Shown one piece after another: positions 1-5,674 of a stretch of 5,765 nt of DNA. The stretch lies in NCBI GenBank assembly GCA_005879505.1, contig VBKQ01000290.1:1-5765 (forward strand), written 5' to 3'. The stretch is from Deltaproteobacteria bacterium (GTDB lineage Bacteria > Myxococcota > Myxococcia > Myxococcales > 40CM-4-68-19). The stretch's first letter is position 1. Each line of letters begins with the position of its first letter. The notes beneath the pieces are model-generated. The model saw nothing but the letters and a program-made list of their open reading frames with translations. It did no database searches and was not told where the DNA came from. A program made the translations under genes and the position numbers.

Positions 1-1
1 C

Positions 2-865
2 GCTCACTGGGACGAGGTATTCGGGCACGTGGCGATGCTCTTCAAGACGAGCCGCGCCTGGGAGCCTCTCGGGTTCGCCAGCTTCGGCCACTATTGCGAG
101 GAGCGGCTGGGAATGGCCGAGCGCACCGTCGCGCAGCGCATTGCGCTCGAGCGCAGCCTGTATCGGATTCCTCTGCTGCGGCGGGCGCTGCGCGAGAAGC
201 GGATCAGCTACGAGAAGGCGCGCATCATCGCGCGGCATGCGGAAGGAGAGGAGGTGGAGGGCTGGATCGAGAAGGCGGAGACGATGACCTGTGTCGCGCT
301 GCGTCGGGCGATGCAGGCTAAAGACGAGGCGCAGATGTGCGCGCGGGGGACCTTCTCCGTCTGGATGACGGTGAGCGTCGCGGAGGTCGTCAAGGCAGCT
401 TTTCGCGCTGCCCGCGCGGCGGCGAAGCGCTGGTTATCGGCGGGGGAGTGCCTGGTGGCGCTGGCGGAGCATTTCGTGGAGGTCTGGAGAGAGCAACTGA
501 AGCAGGTGAACACGCTGCAAAGGCGCATCCGCGCCCGCGACAACCACTTCTGCCAGGTCCCGGGCTGCAGCAGGGCGGCAGTGCACGCGCACCACATCAA
601 GCCCCGTTCCCAAGGCGGAAGCGATGACCCCTCGAATTTGATCAGCCTCTGCGCCGCCCATCACCTCCACGGCATCCACGGCGGCCGCATGCGCGTCACC
701 GGCAGCGCGCCAGACAAGATCGTCTGGGAGTTCGGCCTGCGGCGCAGTTACGCAGCAGGCGAGGATCCAAAAGTGGACTGCTCGAGCGCCTCGCGCCTCA
801 CTGAGCTTGGAGCACTTACATCGCGAGGGGGTGCGTTGTCATCTACACTCGCCAGCTCGGGATGA
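2..865 (+). CDS. HNH endonuclease-like protein, 5' end outside the window
   Basis: The frame is open from the first full codon (position 2) to TGA 863-865, giving 287 residues. The stretch before the GTG at 29 still reads like family sequence, so the true start is probably upstream. The N-terminal part is helical, with a 'GFASFGHYCEERLGMAERT' block. The C-terminal domain carries the HNH fold: Cys184 and Cys189 (CQVPGC), His197-His198 (HAHHIKPRSQGG), Asn212 (SNLISLC), Cys217 and His220-His221. The cysteines would hold structural zinc; the histidines and Asn would form the metal-dependent nuclease site. Proteins of this architecture are large paralogous families in myxobacteria and actinobacteria, and their targets are mostly unknown. 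All catalytic residues are present, so activity is possible. The last 30 or so residues after 'IVWEFGLRRSYAAGE' are Ser/Ala-rich and look non-conserved. The stop lies three bases before the next gene's ATG. Confidence 0.88.
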   Translation, partial: AHWDEVFGHVAMLFKTSRAWEPLGFASFGHYCEERLGMAERTVAQRIALERSLYRIPLLRRALREKRISYEKARIIARHAEGEEVEGWIEKAETMTCVALRRAMQAKDEAQMCARGTFSVWMTVSVAEVVKAAFRAARAAAKRWLSAGECLVALAEHFVEVWREQLKQVNTLQRRIRARDNHFCQVPGCSRAAVHAHHIKPRSQGGSDDPSNLISLCAAHHLHGIHGGRMRVTGSAPDKIVWEFGLRRSYAAGEDPKVDCSSASRLTELGALTSRGGALSSTLASSG

Positions 866-868
866 GCC

Positions 869-1253
869 ATGCGCACCATCTTGATTCTCGATGACGACAG
901 GGTGTTCCGGCGGCTCGTGGTGGACGCGCTGCAGAAGCGCGTCATCGCGTGCTCGAAGCTGGACGTGCGATGGAGGCCGACCTCTTGCTCTCAACGAACA
1001 GCCTGATCTGCTGCTCGTCGATGGGCTTCTCCCAGACACGACTGGCGTGGATTGGATCAAGAAGCTCCGCCGCGCGGGCCGGGCGACACCGGTTCTTTTC
1101 GTCACCTCGTTCTGGAAGAGCATGCGTGACTTCGAGCTCGTGACGAACACGCTCGGTGCGACGCAGTTGCTGCGGAAACCGGCTCTCCCTGCCGAAATTG
1201 CCGACCGGGTCGATTCGTTGCTCGGCATCCCAGCGCCGGCGGCCGCGCCGTGA
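869..1253 (+). pseudogene. Single-domain response regulator (receiver), broken by two frameshifts
   Basis: ATG 869 opens 'MRTILILDDDRVFRRLVVDALQKR', the start of a receiver domain with the acidic Asp pair. That frame runs off family and stops at 1004-1006. The family sequence continues in a second frame from about 943 ('HRVLEAGRAMEADLLLST') and then in a third from 996 ('EQPDLLLVDGLLPDTTG') to TGA 1251-1253. Restoring one base near 941 (giving KRGHRVLEA) and one near 995 makes 387 nt, exactly 128 codons plus stop. In that reconstruction the key residues are Asp8-Asp10, phospho-acceptor Asp52, switch Thr80 (VLFVTSF) and Lys104 (LLRKP), all canonical. There is no output domain, so an intact version would act by protein contacts in a two-component relay. 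A weak Shine-Dalgarno (GGGA 859-862) precedes the ATG. The gene is either degraded or the sequence has two errors; as written no full receiver can be translated. Confidence 0.85.
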
Positions 1254-1353
1254 GATGCCGCGCCACCGCGAAGCAACTCACACCGGGAACGCAGTGCCCG
1301 GCAGTAGCTACGAGTCTCGTGGAGCTCCGAGCTCGGTCGCAGGTTTACCGCTC
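1254..1353. other. Convergent intergenic region with small inverted repeats
   Basis: This stretch of about 100 bases lies between the stop of the receiver gene on the plus strand and the stop of the reductase gene on the minus strand. It contains a possible hairpin (CCGGG 1283-1287 with CCCGG 1297-1301), a perfect ten-base palindrome CCGAGCTCGG (1327-1336), and the left arm of a six-base-pair stem (CCGCTC 1348-1353 with GAGCGG 1359-1364) whose loop includes the reductase stop codon. None has a following T-run, so none is a classical intrinsic terminator. They may still help to end the two converging transcripts. I see no gene here. Confidence 0.35.
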
Positions 1354-2058
1354 TTACCGAGCGGATCTGCGCGCGACCCGGTAGCGGAACCAACTCACGC
1401 CGCCGGGCAGCTTGCGATACGACTTCAGCCGCAGCGCAGCGGCCGCCTTGCGCGGTGGGTCGCCGGGAATGTCGAAGATGGTCGTCACCCCGCGACCCCC
1501 ATCGACCACCGGCACCACCACCTGGCTGATCTCGTCCACCAGCCCCGCGTGCAACACCGCGCCGTTGAACGTCCCGCCGCCCTCGAGCATCAGCCGGCGG
1601 ATGCCGAGCACGCGGCGGATCTTGTCGAGCGCCACCTTCACATCGACGTCGCGAGCGCCGCAGAACAGATAGGAGACGCCGGCGTCCTGGAGGTGCGCGA
1701 GGTAATCGTCGGTCACGCGAGAGCTGACCAGCAGCACGACGTGGTCGCCCTCGACGTCCGGGTCCTGGAAGCGCAGCGCGCCCTTTGCGTCGGCGCCGAT
1801 GGCGAATCGCCGTGCGCGCCGGTCGGCGACGTGGTCGGTCCGCTCGATGCGCCGGCGCGCCTTCTTGAGCCTCACATTGCGTCCCGCGAACTCGCGCATG
1901 GTGGTGGTGCCTACCAGCCAGGCGCCGATCCCGAAGCTGTCCGCGGTGCTCTCGAAGAGTTCCGAGCTGTCCTTCCCGCCTGGCAGCGGCGGCCAGCGGC
2001 CACCGAGGATGCGGCCGTCGATGGCGGTGCACATGTGGCAGATGACGTAGGGCTTCAT
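1354..2058 (-). CDS. RibD C-terminal / dihydrofolate reductase-like family oxidoreductase
   Basis: The protein has 234 residues from ATG 2058 and ends at TAA 1356-1354. It has the stand-alone RibD_C fold: an N-terminal strand with 'CTAIDGRI' (Asp14-Gly15) in place of the usual SxDGxI, a nucleotide-binding 'LVGTTTM' (about 48-54), and the C-terminal signature 'LEGGGTFNGAVLHAGLVDEI' (about 158-177), which contacts NADPH and substrate in this family. RibD_C reduces the ribosyl-aminopyrimidine intermediate of riboflavin synthesis. Free-standing copies often work on other or unknown substrates. No deaminase domain and no other riboflavin gene is nearby, so a riboflavin role is not supported by context. 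The length is normal for the family. An in-frame ATG 12 bases upstream (2070) and a GTG (2067) are alternative starts; I prefer 2058 because homologs typically begin MKPYV or similar and because no start has a good ribosome site. Cytoplasmic: no signal peptide is visible. Confidence 0.88.
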   Translation of the reverse strand: MKPYVICHMCTAIDGRILGGRWPPLPGGKDSSELFESTADSFGIGAWLVGTTTMREFAGRNVRLKKARRRIERTDHVADRRARRFAIGADAKGALRFQDPDVEGDHVVLLVSSRVTDDYLAHLQDAGVSYLFCGARDVDVKVALDKIRRVLGIRRLMLEGGGTFNGAVLHAGLVDEISQVVVPVVDGGRGVTTIFDIPGDPPRKAAAALRLKSYRKLPGGVSWFRYRVARRSAR

Positions 2059-2177
2059 GGCGCGCACCATAGCCTGTTGGGGTGTGTTGAGAGCCAGCGG
2101 GAATCGTTCAGCGGGCTCATGGCATCCTTGCTGTACGCGCCGGCGCTAGCTGGAGAGCTCTGGCCTGGGAGGGTCAC
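2059..2177. promoter_or_regulatory. Divergent intergenic region between reductase and kelch lipoprotein genes
   Basis: This gap of about 119 bases must hold the promoters of both flanking genes, which point away from each other. I cannot identify convincing -35/-10 hexamers. The segment TGGCATCCTTGC (2120-2131) looks at first like a sigma-54 element, but the GG and GC are seven bases apart instead of ten. A short open frame starts at ATG 2119 inside it (listed separately). The region ends in a strong ribosome binding site at 2167-2172. Confidence 0.4.
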
Positions 2178-2181
2178 CTGA
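2119..2181 (+). CDS. Possible 20-residue leader peptide overlapping the kelch gene start
   Basis: ATG 2119 opens a 20-codon frame (begins MASLLYAPALAGEL) that stops at TGA 2179-2181. The stop overlaps the proposed CTG start of the kelch lipoprotein as CTGA, the geometry seen in translational coupling. The ribosome site in front of it is poor (AGCGGG, 2110-2115), and no homology is recognised. It could be chance. It is listed because its end coincides exactly with the start region of the downstream gene. Confidence 0.2.
   Translation: MASLLYAPALAGELWPGRVT
2167..2172 (+). promoter_or_regulatory. Shine-Dalgarno GGGAGG that decides the kelch gene start
   Basis: GGGAGG followed by GT is close to the ideal anti-16S match. 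It lies five bases before CTG 2178. No ATG, GTG or TTG in the kelch frame occurs at a usable distance; the next in-frame ATG is 42 bases after the site, at 2214. This spacing, together with the signal peptide encoded between 2178 and 2231, supports CTG as the initiator. Confidence 0.6.
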
Positions 2182-3893
2182 AGCGATCGATTCTTTGCGG
2201 CCTCGTCGCCGCCATGCCTCTCAGTGCGTGCTCTCCTGGACGCGGCGATGGGCTTTCGCAGGAAGGCACGTTTACGGTTGCGGTAATGCCGGCTGAGCTG
2301 ACGCTCGAGGCGCGCCGTACGGCGGCTGTGACCGTCGCCATCGCTCGCCTCGACGGGTTTGCAGATGCCGTCGAGGTATCCGCAACGTTGCCCGCGGGTA
2401 TCAGCGCGGATTCTCTCGTCATCCCCCCGTCGCAATCGTCCGGCCAGCTGGTGTTGCGCTCTGCGGGCACGGAGGCCGCAACCCGCGTCCCAGTCACGGT
2501 CACCGCAACCTCGGCGACGCACACCAGCACCGCGGCGTTCGCGCTCATCCTGGTCGGCAATGCCAGCCCCCGGCTTGCGCTGACGCCGGCGACCGCCGCG
2601 GTCTTCGTCGGCGAGCGCACCTCGCTCACCCCCGTCTTCGACGGCGACCGCGCCAGCATCGACGGGATCGGCCGCGTCCAGAGCGGCGTTGCGGTGGAAA
2701 CGCCGCCCCTTTCCCGCGCCACCACGTTTACGCTGCGGGTCGACCGCGGCAATGCGCAGGTGCAGGCACAGACCACGGTGCAGGCGAACTACCGCAATCG
2801 GATTCGCGCGCTGGACAGCGCTCCGGTCGCGCAGACCAACCACGTTGCTGCCGCGCTGCCCGACGGAACCGCGATCGTGATGGGCGGAAATACTTCGGAG
2901 TCGTCCTCTGTGCCCGACAGCACGCTGACGCAGATCTTCGATCCTGCGACGGAGAAGTTCGCGCGCGGACCAGATCTAATGTTCTCCGCCCAGGCGCGGC
3001 TGTTCACCTCCGTCGCGCCGCTGGTGAGCGGCGGCTTCCTGCTGGCGGGCAGCGGCCTCAACGCGCCGGTGGGCGCGCTTCGTTCCGTGGTCACACAGCT
3101 GTTCGATCCTGCCGTGCCGGGACTCACGCCGGTTGGAGACGTGGCGACGCGGGGCATCTCCACTCGGACGGCGACGCCGCTCTCCGACGGCGGTGCGCTG
3201 CTGACCGGAGGGCTTGCCGGCGGGACGAACCCGGTCACCGATAGCGCGGATCGCTACGTCTCGGCAGACCAGAAATGGCACGCCGTCGGTCAGATGCTGC
3301 ACGTCCGGGTAGGGCACACCGCGACGCTGCTCCGTGATGGCCGCGTCCTCATTGCCGGAGGCCTCACCTGCTGCCAGGTCCCCAATCCCTCGCCGGAGTT
3401 TTATGCGAGCACGGCCGAGATCTACGATCCGGCCACCGATGCGTTCACCGAGACCGGCTCCATGAGCGCGGCGCGCGGGGACCACGCCGCTGCGCTGTTG
3501 CCCGACGGGCGCGTCCTGATCTCCGGAGGAGACGGCAACGATCCGGCGGCGCCGCCCCTGAGTACGGAGCTCTTCGACCCGGCGACCGGGCAATTCAGCT
3601 CCGCCGGCGACCTGCAAGCACCGCGCGACTCGCACTCGGCAGTGGCGTTGACTGACGGGCGTGTCCTGGTGATCGGCGGCGAAGTTCCGCCGGAGCTCGC
3701 GGGAATGGTGGGCGTCGGCGTTTCTGCGACGGAGGTCTTCGATCCGGCGACCGGACGCTGGAGCGCGGGGCCCGCGCTCGATCCGGCCTTCTACGCCGCC
3801 ACCGTGACGATGCTGAGCAACGGCAAGGTCCTCGTGTTCGGCGGGCAGGACGCCGGCGGCTCGCCGCAAGCGGCTGCGGCGCTCTTCGAATGA
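2178..3893 (+). CDS. Kelch-repeat beta-propeller lipoprotein
   Basis: From CTG 2178 this is 571 residues ending at TGA 3891-3893. The first 18 residues form a lipoprotein signal: basic Lys2-Arg3, a hydrophobic stretch (ILCGLVAAM), and the lipobox LSAC with acylated Cys18. Starting at ATG 2214 would leave only five residues before that Cys, so the CTG start is preferred. Residues of about 25-200 are Thr/Ala/Val-rich and resemble two Ig-like beta sandwiches (the second near 'SPRLALTPATAAVFVGERT'). From about residue 222 come kelch units starting near 222, 277, 329, 380, 436, 486 and 542, each with a pattern like HxAxxLxDGRVLIxGG ... TEIFDPATxxF. Kelch propellers are rigid interaction or sugar-binding scaffolds, and a few are oxidases; no copper-ligand set is evident here. 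The protein is predicted to sit at the envelope, facing the periplasm or outside. Such proteins are common in myxobacteria, and the partner is unknown. It converges with the next gene, 12 bases away. Confidence 0.87.
   Translation: MKRSILCGLVAAMPLSACSPGRGDGLSQEGTFTVAVMPAELTLEARRTAAVTVAIARLDGFADAVEVSATLPAGISADSLVIPPSQSSGQLVLRSAGTEAATRVPVTVTATSATHTSTAAFALILVGNASPRLALTPATAAVFVGERTSLTPVFDGDRASIDGIGRVQSGVAVETPPLSRATTFTLRVDRGNAQVQAQTTVQANYRNRIRALDSAPVAQTNHVAAALPDGTAIVMGGNTSESSSVPDSTLTQIFDPATEKFARGPDLMFSAQARLFTSVAPLVSGGFLLAGSGLNAPVGALRSVVTQLFDPAVPGLTPVGDVATRGISTRTATPLSDGGALLTGGLAGGTNPVTDSADRYVSADQKWHAVGQMLHVRVGHTATLLRDGRVLIAGGLTCCQVPNPSPEFYASTAEIYDPATDAFTETGSMSAARGDHAAALLPDGRVLISGGDGNDPAAPPLSTELFDPATGQFSSAGDLQAPRDSHSAVALTDGRVLVIGGEVPPELAGMVGVGVSATEVFDPATGRWSAGPALDPAFYAATVTMLSNGKVLVFGGQDAGGSPQAAAALFE
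2838..3890 (+). repeat. Seven kelch units encoding a closed beta-propeller
   Basis: Units of roughly 50-57 codons recur with conserved coding blocks. An example is the Asp-Pro-Ala-Thr block at about 2939, 3425, 3577 and 3738, and the Asp-Gly-Arg-Val-Leu block at about 3336, 3504 and 3656. The last unit (from 3801) stops after its second strand (AAALFE). The segment just before the first unit, 'ALDSAPVAQTN', looks like the missing final strand. This would close a seven-bladed ring by the usual N-to-C 'velcro' arrangement. Units 4 to 6 are the most regular; units 1 to 3 are diverged. Confidence 0.7.
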
Positions 3894-3905
3894 CGCAGCA
3901 GCGCC

Positions 3906-4406
3906 TCAGTCACCGTCGCCGTCCTCCTGGTCGTCGTGGTGGTCCTCTTTCACCTCGACGCGCACGGCCTGCGATCGCGCGAGCAGCGCGCCGCGGTCGT
4001 CGCGCAGCTCGCACATCAACGTGTGCTTTCCTTTGATCTTCTCGCAACGCCCGAAGTTCGCGGCGATGTTGTCTGAGCTCGATTGGACGTTCGGGGAGCC
4101 GCACGCGGTCCCATCGATGTAGAGGTCGATGTGTCCGCACCGCTGCGCCTCGCCGCAGCGGCCCGGAGCCGCGAGCGTCGCCCCTGAGACTGCGACGGAG
4201 ATCCCACAGCTGCCGTGAGCATCCGCCTCGCATTTCTCGCCATCCGCCGGGGAGACGATCCGCACGTCGATGGGTGGGCCTCCGACTCCAGAATCGGAAA
4301 CGCCGGCATCCGACCCGCCCGCGGCGCCGGCGCCGCCGGATTGGTCGACGGGGCCGCAGGCGACCGCAAACATGGCCGCGCAGACGCTCGCCCGCACAAA
4401 TCGCAC
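3906..4406 (-). CDS. Small cysteine-rich lipoprotein, unknown function
   Basis: From GTG 4406 this is 166 residues ending at TGA 3908-3906. A TTG at 4436 would add ten residues (begins MRPPGPNVGS) that weaken the signal peptide, so GTG is preferred; the ribosome site is weak for both. Residues 1-17 form a signal with Arg2 and Arg5, a hydrophobic core, and the lipobox AVAC with Cys17 as the lipidated residue. A flexible Gly/Ala/Ser/Asp linker (GGAGAAGGSDAGVSDSGVGG) follows. A compact domain of about 100 residues then starts 'IDVRIVSPADGEKCEADAHG', the style of an Ig-like or fibronectin-like beta sandwich ending in 'AVRVEVKED'. Seven cysteines follow the linker (in EKC, GSC, GRC, QRC, TAC, GRC and LMC), which suggests disulfides in the periplasm or outside. 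The C-terminus is a short Asp/His tail (EDHHDDQEDGDGD). I do not recognise a named family. It faces the kelch gene tail to tail and the hydrolase gene head to head. Confidence 0.75.
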   Translation of the reverse strand: MRFVRASVCAAMFAVACGPVDQSGGAGAAGGSDAGVSDSGVGGPPIDVRIVSPADGEKCEADAHGSCGISVAVSGATLAAPGRCGEAQRCGHIDLYIDGTACGSPNVQSSSDNIAANFGRCEKIKGKHTLMCELRDDRGALLARSQAVRVEVKEDHHDDQEDGDGD

Positions 4407-4558
4407 GGATCCGACGTTAGGTCCGGGCGGTCGCAATGGCTCGGCTTCCCGCTCCCTCGGCAGGCATATGGCCTGTCCAGCCGCGGAAGAGGTGTATTCG
4501 GAGCGGGCGTTCGCGACCGTTCGCGTCTGGAACGCAACTCATAGAAGGGAGTCAAAAA
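4407..4558. promoter_or_regulatory. Divergent promoter region between two lipoprotein genes, with repeats
   Basis: These 152 bases separate the starts of the Cys-rich lipoprotein (minus strand) and the hydrolase (plus strand). They contain GTTCGCG twice (4509-4515 and 4519-4525), spaced ten bases start to start, one helical turn. They also contain a short inverted repeat, CGTTC 4518-4522 with GAACG 4530-4534. Either could be an operator for a regulator acting on both genes. I cannot assign clear -35/-10 boxes. The ribosome site for the hydrolase (AAGGGAG, 4545-4551) lies at the right edge. Confidence 0.4.
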
Positions 4559-5611
4559 ATGAGACCTAGGCCTGGGACAGCGTGCTTCGTCGCAGCGCTG
4601 GTCTTGCTTCTCGCGGGATGTGCTGCGAGGGCCCCGTTACCCTCTGCGGCGAGCGATCCGACGAAAGCGCAGATCACCATTCTTTATGATGCATTTGGCA
4701 GGGCCTCGGAGATGGAGAAGGACTGGGGTTTCGCCGCCCTGATCGAATACGGCGGCAAGCGCATCCTCTTCGACACCGGCGATAACCCTGACATCCTGGC
4801 CAAGAACGCAAAGGCCAAGGGAGTGGATTTGTCGAATCTCGACTTCGTCGTCATGTCCCACCGTCACGGCGACCACATGGGCGGCATGGGCTATCTGCTG
4901 AGCGTCAATCCCGGGGTGAAGATCTATGCGCCAAAGGAGAACTTTGGTGTCTACGGCTTCTCACTGCCCAGCACCTTCTACCGCAAAGACGAGTCGCTGC
5001 CGCCGGAGCAGCGCTACTATGACGGCACGCCACCGCAAGTCATGAAGTTCGGCAGCGCCTGGCCCCGAGCCAACTTCGAGTTGATCGAGAAGACGACTGA
5101 GATTGCGCCCGGCATCCACCTGATCGCGCTCGTCTCCGACAAGCCCACGACGCTGGAACTGCGTGAGTTGTCGCTCGCGATCGACACTCCCGACGGCATT
5201 GTTCTGCTCGTCGGCTGCTCGCATCCTGGCATCGACAAGATTGTGGAAGCGGCGATCGCGATCAACCCGCGCATCCATTTGATCGCCGGCGGTTTCCACC
5301 TGGTGGTGGCGAAGGACCCGGACATCGAGAACATCGTCATGATTCTGCGCGACAAGTTCAAGGTGGCGTACGTCGCGCCCGGTCACTGCACCGGCGAGCC
5401 GACCTTCACGGCGCTCAAGAAGGCATTTGGTGACCGTTATCTCTATGCCGGGCTCGGCACGGCCTTGGCGATCGGGGCCACGCCTCGCGCCATCTCTGGA
5501 GCAGGTCAGCAGGCGACCACCGGCCTGGAGGAGGACGATGTCCAGAGCTACCGCACGCTGTTCGCGACGAGCGTTGAGGACGAGCCCACACGGATGGGTC
5601 GCCGGGAATGA
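4559..5611 (+). CDS. Lipoprotein metallo-beta-lactamase-fold hydrolase (COG1237 type)
   Basis: There are 350 residues from ATG 4559 to TGA 5609-5611. GAAGGGAG (about 4544-4551) lies seven bases before the ATG, a good ribosome site. Residues 1-21 are a lipoprotein signal (hydrophobic ACFVAALVLLLAGC, lipobox LAGC, Cys21), so the enzyme should be membrane-anchored and exported. The fold is the binuclear metal MBL type: 'RILFDTGDNP', then SHRHGDHMGG with His101, His103, Asp105 and His106, then His222 in 'VGCSHPGI', His247 in 'GGFH' and His276 in 'APGHCTG'. The GCSHxGI/GGFH/HCTG combination is the signature of the family annotated as 7,8-dihydropterin-6-methyl-4-(beta-D-ribofuranosyl)-aminobenzene-5'-phosphate synthase. 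In bacteria that label is usually not meaningful, since the organisms lack methanopterin, and the substrate here is unknown. The C-terminal 35 or so residues after 'GLGTALAIGATPRAI' are polar and probably disordered. All metal ligands are intact. Confidence 0.9.
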   Translation: MRPRPGTACFVAALVLLLAGCAARAPLPSAASDPTKAQITILYDAFGRASEMEKDWGFAALIEYGGKRILFDTGDNPDILAKNAKAKGVDLSNLDFVVMSHRHGDHMGGMGYLLSVNPGVKIYAPKENFGVYGFSLPSTFYRKDESLPPEQRYYDGTPPQVMKFGSAWPRANFELIEKTTEIAPGIHLIALVSDKPTTLELRELSLAIDTPDGIVLLVGCSHPGIDKIVEAAIAINPRIHLIAGGFHLVVAKDPDIENIVMILRDKFKVAYVAPGHCTGEPTFTALKKAFGDRYLYAGLGTALAIGATPRAISGAGQQATTGLEEDDVQSYRTLFATSVEDEPTRMGRRE

Positions 5612-5674
5612 AAATCCCTCAATGCTGCGGAAGTGTCGGCGGATGCCGCTGACGCATGTTAGAAGACGCGCCGC
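5612..5674. other. Short intergenic region
   Basis: About 63 bases between the hydrolase stop and the next start codon. I see no T-run terminator or clear promoter. AGAAGA at 5661-5666 might serve as a distant ribosome site for the following ATG. Confidence 0.3.

Noticed and set aside
938..998. Programmed ribosomal frameshifting in the receiver gene
   Set aside because: Two separate shifts would be needed and I see no slippery heptamer or following structure at either; mutation or sequence error is simpler.
839..2032. Long minus-strand open frame of about 397 codons across the receiver and reductase genes
   Set aside because: It is Arg/Ala/Pro-rich with no family features, and it lies in another frame over the well-supported reductase and receiver sequences. 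Such shadow frames are expected in GC-rich DNA.
2120..2131. Possible sigma-54 promoter (TGGCATCCTTGC)
   Set aside because: The GG and GC are seven bases apart, where sigma-54 needs about ten, so the match fails on spacing.
1156..2181. Long plus-strand open frame opposite the reductase
   Set aside because: Its composition (His/Arg/Ala-rich) is that of an antisense shadow, and it lies against the RibD_C gene with intact motifs. Only its last 20 codons are kept, as a possible leader.
2976..3869. Minus-strand frame of about 297 codons opposite the kelch repeats
   Set aside because: Arg-rich repeated peptide that simply mirrors the kelch codons on the other strand.
3878..3905. Possible bidirectional terminator between the kelch and Cys-rich genes (GGCGCT with AGCGCC)
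   Set aside because: The stem is only six base pairs around a 16-base loop, includes coding sequence and the stop codon, and has no T-run.
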